A DNA stretch of 13,538 nt. Origin: Tritrichomonas foetus (taxonomy: Eukaryota > Parabasalia > Tritrichomonadida > Tritrichomonadidae). This document shows positions 8,309-13,538 of the stretch, in pieces (positions within the stretch are counted from its first letter, which is position 1; each line of letters opens with the position of its first letter). The stretch covers positions 43,735-57,272 of the forward strand of contig MLAK01001182.1 in the NCBI GenBank assembly GCA_001839685.1, in the 5' to 3' direction. Under the pieces are notes generated by a model. That model saw only the letters and a program-made list of their open reading frames with translations, had not been told where the DNA came from and did not search any database. The position numbers were made by a program, and so were the translations under genes.

Positions 8309-8590
8309 TAAATATTGCTCACATTGCTGTAAATATTAATCACATTGTTGTAAATATTACTCATATTGTTTTAAATATTAATCACATTGCTGTAAAAATT
8401 ACTCATATTGTTTTAAATATTAATCACATTGTTGTAAATATTACTCGCATTGTTGTAAATATTACTCATATTGTTGTAAATATTATTCATATTGTTGTAA
8501 ATATTATTCATATTTCTTTAAATATTACTCATATTGTTGTAAATATTACTCATATTGTTGTAAATATTATTCATATTGCTTTAAATATTA
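8309..8590 (+). repeat. 21-bp minisatellite, 13 full units plus a partial one
   Basis: Units begin with taaatatt every 21 bases at 8309, 8330, 8351, 8372, 8393, 8414, 8435, 8456, 8477, 8498, 8519, 8540 and 8561, with a partial unit at 8582. The typical unit is taaatattactcatattgttg cut to fit its 21-base period; variation is mainly at the middle positions (act, att or aat) and the last three bases. Because 21 is a multiple of three, one frame (8278-8616) stays open and would read as repeats of HIVVNIT. That frame has no ATG and begins with TTG, so I do not call it a gene. Confidence 0.95.
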
Positions 8591-9147
8591 CGGATGAAAC
8601 TGATATATACTCTTAGATATTACAAAATGTTTCATGGCGATTTACGAAAACAACCTTTCCACAAATATTCTTATTTTACCTCTGATGAATGGAATAGAGA
8701 TGAGTTTTAAGGTTAGAATGATCAAATTGGTTAAATAAATTATATCAGATTCATTTTAATTGTATGTTTTCAAGGTTTTGGTGAAGAAATTGGTTGATTC
8801 ATAATATCTCGTGTTTTTGTGAATACCAAAGCTTTAAACCATTAAATTATGAATTTTTAGTCTGGATTCTAAATTCTTTTTTCATTTGTGAGTTTAATAT
8901 TCTGGTTCTCGATGTCACTGATTTAAAACTTCAAGATTTTTGGTTTTACTCTGCATGTGCATCAACCTTTAGAAATCTCGACTTTATACAAAATTCAATA
9001 ATTGTTTCTGCAACTGATACATAATGTCTCACTTCTTGGATATATTTTAGAAAAATATATAAATAATTTTATGCTTCATAAAGAATAATAAACGATTTTA
9101 TTGTGAGTGTATATCTTCTATCATCAGAAAATAATTGATGAAACTTC
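8591..9147. other. Intergenic spacer with short protein-like fragments
   Basis: No full gene is seen. An ATG-started frame at 8627-8710 encodes 27 residues (MFHGDLRKQPFHKYSYFTSD and onward) and has protein-like composition. A longer frame at 8794-9024 is open for 76 codons, rich in Phe, Leu and Ile, but begins with TTG and has no ATG. Both could be remnants of a decayed gene or chance frames. Their frames (2 and 1 by position) differ from that of the upstream acetyltransferase gene. Confidence 0.35.
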
Positions 9148-9969
9148 TTAAAGAGAGTTTTCATTATGATAAAATCCAATTGTATCATTAAATGATCTAG
9201 CAATAAATCCAATAACCCATGGAAACTCATCGGATAAATTCCAATATCCTTTCATCTTTAATAATGGACATAATTCTTCAACTTCTTCTCCACCTTTCAC
9301 TCCCCATTTAAATGACATTCCAACTTTTCCCACTGAGTCATGAATATTTGAATGTTCAGATGACCATTTCGACATGAATTCACAAAGCCAAAAACAGCCT
9401 TTAAATCTATTTGTTACAGTATTAAATAATTCTTGAACCTCATCAACTGAAAAGTACATGAGAACACCTTCTATTAAAAACAACACTGCTGCATCTTTTC
9501 CATCTTCTGTTTTATTGACTTCAATTTCATCCATCCACGTGAAATCCCATGCACTTTTAGATATCATTTTCACACGACCGTTACTTTTTTCAACTTCATC
9601 TGAAAAGAATTGCTTTCTCACATCAATTGATTCAGGAACATCAAGATCATACCATCTTATCAAACCATTATCCATTCTGGAAAATCGTGTATCAAGACCG
9701 CATCCAATTGAAACAATTGTCGCCAAAGGATTTTCTTGAATGAATTGTTTCATTTCACGATCAAAAATAATGGTTCTAGCAATCACACCATATCCAGACA
9801 ATTTACTATTTTTAAATTTTTCAAAATCATAATCAATAGAATCTACAATTTGAACAGCTTTCTCATCATGAATTTTTGGATGATTGTTTTTGGTAGCTTG
9901 CGCTTTCAAGTAGAGGGGAATAAGTAATGTTTCAGCAACACCTGTTAATTCAATTTTAGTCTTAGACAT
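9148..9969 (-). CDS. SAM-dependent methyltransferase of the LCMT/PPM1-like family
   Basis: A class I S-adenosylmethionine methyltransferase of 273 residues in the leucine carboxyl methyltransferase-like family (Pfam PF04072 by recognition). Motifs in order: TGVAETLLIPLYLKA at the N terminus; the SAM-binding IVSIGCGLDTRFSR (85-98); YDLDVPE (107-113), whose acidic residue should bind the SAM ribose; and IEGVLMYF (166-173), a family hallmark. Bacterial and polyketide-type relatives have this length and N terminus, whereas eukaryotic PP2A methyltransferase LCMT1 is longer. The true substrate is therefore unknown, and I would not name it as PP2A methyltransferase. Probably cytosolic. The start is a clear ATG. 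Unlike several plus-strand neighbours its 5' end is not CpG-enriched (about 5 CpG in the first 300 bases). It is divergently arranged with the TCAF-like gene across a 1.4-kb spacer. Confidence 0.88.
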   Translation of the reverse strand: MSKTKIELTGVAETLLIPLYLKAQATKNNHPKIHDEKAVQIVDSIDYDFEKFKNSKLSGYGVIARTIIFDREMKQFIQENPLATIVSIGCGLDTRFSRMDNGLIRWYDLDVPESIDVRKQFFSDEVEKSNGRVKMISKSAWDFTWMDEIEVNKTEDGKDAAVLFLIEGVLMYFSVDEVQELFNTVTNRFKGCFWLCEFMSKWSSEHSNIHDSVGKVGMSFKWGVKGGEEVEELCPLLKMKGYWNLSDEFPWVIGFIARSFNDTIGFYHNENSL

Positions 9970-11402
9970 TTAATAATAATGTTTCGCCAATGAATGATAT
10001 GAAGTCAAGTTTTCCATAAGAATTGAATTTTGTAGGGTTTGATTCAAAAACATCTAGCGGATCTGAAAAAGTTTTATGGTCATTTAAATTTTGATAGATT
10101 ACAATTGAATTCATCCTTTAGAAAAATGGTAATGGTTGAAATTGATTTATATCGTTGTATAAAGGTTTTTATTTATTAATAAACTATCCAATTCATTTGT
10201 TATAATGATCATTGATATAAAAGCAGATCAAAGAAAACATTAATCGAATCTAACGTGAATCCAATTGTAGTGTAACCATTCATTCATTGAAATTTTTGAA
10301 AATTTCCCTTCAGAGGGTTCAATACCCAGATTTGATATTCTCAATAGGAGAAATTTTAGTTATCATTATTTATTAACTCTAATCACATCTTGCTAGAAGA
10401 ATTAACGAAAAAATAATAAATTATTCACAGTTTTAATTAAATGTAATTCAATAAGCATTCAAATTAATTGTGGAAAAATGTTCCTGAATTGTTCTTTGAA
10501 AGTACTTTTTTCAGCTACTAATTACTTAAGATAATAGATAACAGATAAATCTGTACAGTATCACATATTCTATTATCTTTATTGTTTGTTCATGAATTTC
10601 TTAGGTTTTCATACTATTCAAATAAATAAACTAGAATTATCTTGTCTTATAATTAATAATAAGATTGGCTATAAATTTTTCTATAAACAAAATATTGACT
10701 ATTAGTATCTTCTTTATTATTATCTATAAATATCAATTTTATATCAGGATAAACATATAATTAATAATTATTCCAAAATTCAACCAATTCTATTCAAAAT
10801 TTACAGGTAAAATAAAGTGTTTTCCACAAATGATAAAATCAGGACCAAGAATTGGAATTTTAGGGATTAAAATTATTTTTTATTGATTAAAATATGCTAT
10901 AATGTGAATTTAAAGATGATTTAGAATAAATATACAATAATAAACCTAAAAAAGACAAAACATTTCATCCAAACTGTTAATCCAAAAATTCAAAGACTAA
11001 TACAATTGTTCATGATTGAGAATTTTCTCTAAAATTTTTTCTGAATATCATTCAAAAAGTTATCAAAAAATGAATGAATCATATCTCAAATGCTATTAGC
11101 ATATTCCTCAATAATTCTCGAGTTCATAATTTCTCCAATTATCCTTCAGAACTAGGTCTATTGCTCAAAAAAGTTTGTCACTTTTTTTTGAAATAATTGA
11201 GACTGCTTTAATTTTTTGAAAGAAAACAAATTCACCTTTTTATGAATTTGCCTGTTAATAAGATCGAAAACTTTTTCATGATCGTTCATATTATTGAATT
11301 AATTTATTTTGTGTTTAAATTGAAATTATTGAATCAATTAATTAACGAACACAAAGATTTGAATAAGAAATAGAGGAATTTGATTGTTATTCAAAAATCG
11401 CC
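9970..11402. other. Long AT-rich divergent spacer, no gene seen
   Basis: The 1433 bases between two divergent genes contain no convincing coding frame. On the minus strand around 11000-11150 there is a weak stop-broken frame (MNSRIIEEYANSI, stop, DMIHSFFDNFLNDIQKKF) that might be a gene remnant, but it is equally likely chance. Runs of A or T and taat words dominate. Promoters of the methyltransferase (left) and the TCAF-like gene (right) are expected at the ends; none is clear. Confidence 0.5.
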
Positions 11403-13325
11403 ATGGGCTGTGCAAGCTCGAAGGTCGGGAAACCTCGAGTCACCCCACGAAAGCGCCCCAATAATGCCAATTCACAGAGCACCAATTTAAATACGACATC
11501 TCATAAAAACGTTGGAAATAATATCACCTTATATACTTCGATGAGCGCTGCCGACGCGATCATGTTTTACGATTTCATTACTCGCGGAGTTACTACAATC
11601 AAAGGGCCTCCAGGAATGGTCCCAGTTTTGTGTCTAACGCTCGATACGATGCCGCTTGTCGTCGCCTCGCCAATTGTCAGAACTGGATCGTTTTTCGATG
11701 GAATGGATTCATTCAGAGCAAAGCAAGATACAGAGAGAGACGCTGCAAATGGCAGAATTGATATGCAGAAGGATTTAAAAATGAATGAGGGTAATCGCGT
11801 GCAAAACGGTCTAGAAAATGGCGGAGAAACAAACTTAATCGGAAGTTCGAAATTATCCAAAAAAAATCTGAATAGAAATAATGACGAATCACAGGCCGTT
11901 GTTGATAGTGGAAACAATATTGCTTATAATAATAGTAGTAACAACACTTCAAGAAAAAGTAATTTGGATCGAAAAAATACTACAAATAACATTCCAGTGA
12001 ATAATTCACCTTTGGCCAATCGAAACACAGACAATTATAAAAATGATGAATACTTCCCAAGTATACAAAATCCTCATTTTACAAGAAGCCAGAAACCAAT
12101 TAACAAGGCACAAAATGAAGGGGAAATTGATCAAAGTAAAGATGACTATGATGTTTTCTTTCAAGACGAAATTGATGAATTTGAAGTTGAGCCAGAGCCA
12201 AGCACAGGAAAAAAAATTTCTGCTTTTAAAAGTACGCGACTAAAAAAGAATAGAAAAGGAACCAAAATAATTCCAGATAACTTTATGCAAAATCATGAAC
12301 CAGATTTTCCAAGTATCCAAATGTCAATCAATAGTAGCAGAAATACGAACCCTAATGATGATGGACAAATGTTTGATGCTTATTCAAGCACAACCCCTGA
12401 TGTTTTCGAAAAAACAGAGCCAGATTATTTGTATTCTGCAATTGTCGCTGTTGCGACTGTAAGTACAGGACAGATTTATTGTTTTTCTCATATTCAAATG
12501 TTGTCGCCGAGTTTGATGGAAACCGATCAAACAGTTTTATTATATAGAAATATCATCAATTATGTTAACTTGAAAGAAAATGTTATTGCACAAGCTCTTT
12601 TGGTTGATCCTTTGAATCGTATCTTTCCAGAAATCCGTCATTATTTTAATCGACACGGAATTGTGCTTGAAGAAATGTCAAAATTTACAAAAATGAATCG
12701 TTATCAATTGTTGGTTGTTTATTCTGATGTTAAACTTGACCAAGATCTCATAATAAAGCTCAAAAATTATGTTCTTTCAGGTGGTACCATTTTCTGTTTT
12801 TATATTCCAGCTGATCCTGATAATCCGAAGATTGTTTATACTCCAATTAATGAATTACTTGTTCAATTTGGTATAGCTTTTGGACGAACACAGTTAAATT
12901 CTCATTTAGGTGGCATAACAACTGTTAAAATACCGAAGTCGATCATGGATATGCCTGGTGCGAATTTTATGTGCATTACTGATACTTATTTCAATGAAAT
13001 TTCGAAAACCGATTTTGATCCAGAGGTTTTAGATGACATTGTTTCTCATTTACGTGATTATATTTTATCTTGTGAAGATGAATCATTTTATCAAGAATTA
13101 TTAAAGATTTTGAAAGCGTCTTTTACTTTTTTACAAAAAACCAAATATCGGGATTCAAAATCTCGCCTTTTATTCCATGAAATATATCATGGAATCGTGG
13201 CAGTTGTGATTCAAGATATATATGATAAATTACCAATTGATAGAATGGAAAAAAATCCTGATTGTGATATTTTCCCAGATATATATATGAGTCCCCGTAT
13301 GGCACCGAGTTCATGGGAACGGTGA
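11403..13325 (+). CDS. Putative acylated TCAF-like protein with a large low-complexity insert
   Basis: A predicted inner-membrane-attached protein of 640 residues. The N terminus MGCASSK is a textbook N-myristoylation (Gly2) plus palmitoylation (Cys3) signal, followed by a basic patch (Lys7 to Arg18). Residues 43-92 and 341-480 together resemble the N-terminal part of the TCAF family: a GVTTIKGPPGMVPVL and MPLVVASP strand pair, then AIVAVATVSTGQIYCFSHIQML, a helix, and LLVVYSDVKL with LSGGTIFCFY (458-466). Between them, residues about 101-340 (bases 11703-12422) are N/S/K/D-rich and probably disordered. Residues 480-640 contain helices. TCAF relatives normally continue into an M60-like peptidase domain; here the protein ends with SSWER and no zinc HExxH is present. 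It may therefore be truncated. The family call is by pattern only. The first 300 bases hold about 24 CpG. The ATG start is fixed by the acylation signal. Confidence 0.65.
   Translation: MGCASSKVGKPRVTPRKRPNNANSQSTNLNTTSHKNVGNNITLYTSMSAADAIMFYDFITRGVTTIKGPPGMVPVLCLTLDTMPLVVASPIVRTGSFFDGMDSFRAKQDTERDAANGRIDMQKDLKMNEGNRVQNGLENGGETNLIGSSKLSKKNLNRNNDESQAVVDSGNNIAYNNSSNNTSRKSNLDRKNTTNNIPVNNSPLANRNTDNYKNDEYFPSIQNPHFTRSQKPINKAQNEGEIDQSKDDYDVFFQDEIDEFEVEPEPSTGKKISAFKSTRLKKNRKGTKIIPDNFMQNHEPDFPSIQMSINSSRNTNPNDDGQMFDAYSSTTPDVFEKTEPDYLYSAIVAVATVSTGQIYCFSHIQMLSPSLMETDQTVLLYRNIINYVNLKENVIAQALLVDPLNRIFPEIRHYFNRHGIVLEEMSKFTKMNRYQLLVVYSDVKLDQDLIIKLKNYVLSGGTIFCFYIPADPDNPKIVYTPINELLVQFGIAFGRTQLNSHLGGITTVKIPKSIMDMPGANFMCITDTYFNEISKTDFDPEVLDDIVSHLRDYILSCEDESFYQELLKILKASFTFLQKTKYRDSKSRLLFHEIYHGIVAVVIQDIYDKLPIDRMEKNPDCDIFPDIYMSPRMAPSSWER
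12054..12321 (+). repeat. Duplicated FPSIQ coding motif inside the low-complexity insert
   Basis: Residues 218-222 and 302-306 of the TCAF-like protein both read FPSIQ, preceded by an acidic residue and an aromatic or aspartate. At DNA level the shared core is CCAAGTAT, one variable base, then CAAA. It may be a short linear interaction motif or the trace of an internal duplication. Confidence 0.5.
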
Positions 13326-13516
13326 TTTGATCAAAAATACAACANCTAAAGAAAATCAGGAATTATTCAAATTTAAGCCAAAACACAAGGACGGAATAAG
13401 TGGGTTTAAGCATAATCAACTAATGAAAAACACAAGGACGGAAATTAATTTTAAAATGTACTGATGTGTTACGTGAGAAAATGAATGATTCTAGTTTATG
13501 GGTTAGGGAACGGTGA
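13315..13516 (+). repeat. 11-bp direct repeats flanking the gene's 3' end
   Basis: GGGAACGGTGA occurs at 13315-13325, ending in the TGA stop of the TCAF-like gene, and again at 13506-13516. The 180 bases between include an ambiguous base (n) at 13345 and a second pair of repeats. The layout could reflect an insertion with target duplication, a local duplication, or a mis-assembled repeat. Confidence 0.5.
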
Positions 13517-13538
13517 AAAGGTATGAAATCATGAAGGA
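13326..13538. other. 3' spacer with 17-bp direct repeats and an ambiguous base
   Basis: A perfect 17-base direct repeat (aaaacacaaggacggaa) occurs at 13380-13396 and 13427-13443, 47 bases apart. A frame shifted by one from the upstream gene stays open from 13318 to 13460 (NGDLIKNTT and onward, K/N-rich) before TGA. TAAA at 13347-13350 could be the polyadenylation signal of the upstream gene. The n at 13345 shows local sequence uncertainty. No gene is called. Confidence 0.5.

Noticed and set aside
8278..8616. Open frame of 112 codons over the minisatellite
   Set aside because: It begins with TTG, contains no ATG, and is open only because the repeat period is a multiple of three.
11000..11150. 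Stop-broken minus-strand frame in the long spacer
   Set aside because: The open pieces are only about 13 to 18 residues long, which is expected by chance in AT-rich DNA.
11567..11917. Minus-strand frame inside the TCAF-like gene
   Set aside because: It is antisense to the CpG-rich 5' coding region. Cys/Phe/Ser-rich content is what reversed codons give, and no motif is present.
13499..13508. GGGTTAGGG, similar to a TTAGGG telomere repeat
   Set aside because: Only about one and a half units are present, with no array; most likely chance.
1..13538. Transposon, viral gene, CRISPR array or tRNA
   Set aside because: I found no transposase, integrase, polymerase or capsid-like motifs, no regular spacer array and no tRNA B-box or cloverleaf on reading both strands by eye.

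Overview
The window looks like nuclear DNA of an AT-rich, intron-poor protist. The best guess is a trichomonad (Parabasalia), possibly of the Tritrichomonas type. The reasons are a membrane-anchored GP63/leishmanolysin-like peptidase, a secreted GH20 hexosaminidase, several compact enzymes of bacterial appearance, a doubly acylated TCAF-like protein, single-exon ATG-started genes, and TAAA tetranucleotides at or next to some stop codons. The species is an inference. Both TAA and TGA are used as stops, so the code looks standard. There is no operon logic, no Shine-Dalgarno pattern, no CRISPR, and no tRNA or rRNA that I can see.

Layout. 1-212 is AT-rich spacer with short direct repeats. 213-2006 (minus) is a GP63-like M8 metallopeptidase with intact zinc ligands, one C-terminal transmembrane helix and a short cytoplasmic tail. 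2007-2624 is a divergent promoter region with two inverted repeats. 2625-4556 (plus) is a secreted GH20 beta-N-acetylhexosaminidase with an extra C-terminal domain. 4998-6269 (plus) is an Old Yellow Enzyme-type NADH:flavin oxidoreductase with a low-complexity insert and a C-terminal cysteine cluster. About 6352-6989 holds frame-shifting, stop-interrupted protein-like fragments, probably a decayed gene. 7752-8255 (plus) is a GNAT acetyltransferase. 8309-8590 is a 21-bp minisatellite. 9148-9969 (minus) is a bacterial-type LCMT-family methyltransferase. 9970-11402 is a long AT-rich divergent spacer. 11403-13325 (plus) is a protein with an MGC acylation signal and a TCAF-like fold split by about 240 low-complexity residues. 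It stops where a downstream catalytic domain might be expected, next to short repeats and an ambiguous base.

The genes do not form a pathway. The peptidase and the hexosaminidase could both act on host or prey glycoproteins at or outside the cell surface. The oxidoreductase, acetyltransferase and methyltransferase are solitary metabolic genes of the kind trichomonads often acquired from bacteria. The most notable observations are the strong CpG enrichment in the 5' third of several plus-strand genes, the low-complexity insertions inside conserved folds, the apparent end of the TCAF-like gene at a domain boundary, and the gene remnant containing a GT-AG intron-like segment. I found no convincing new multi-gene system.
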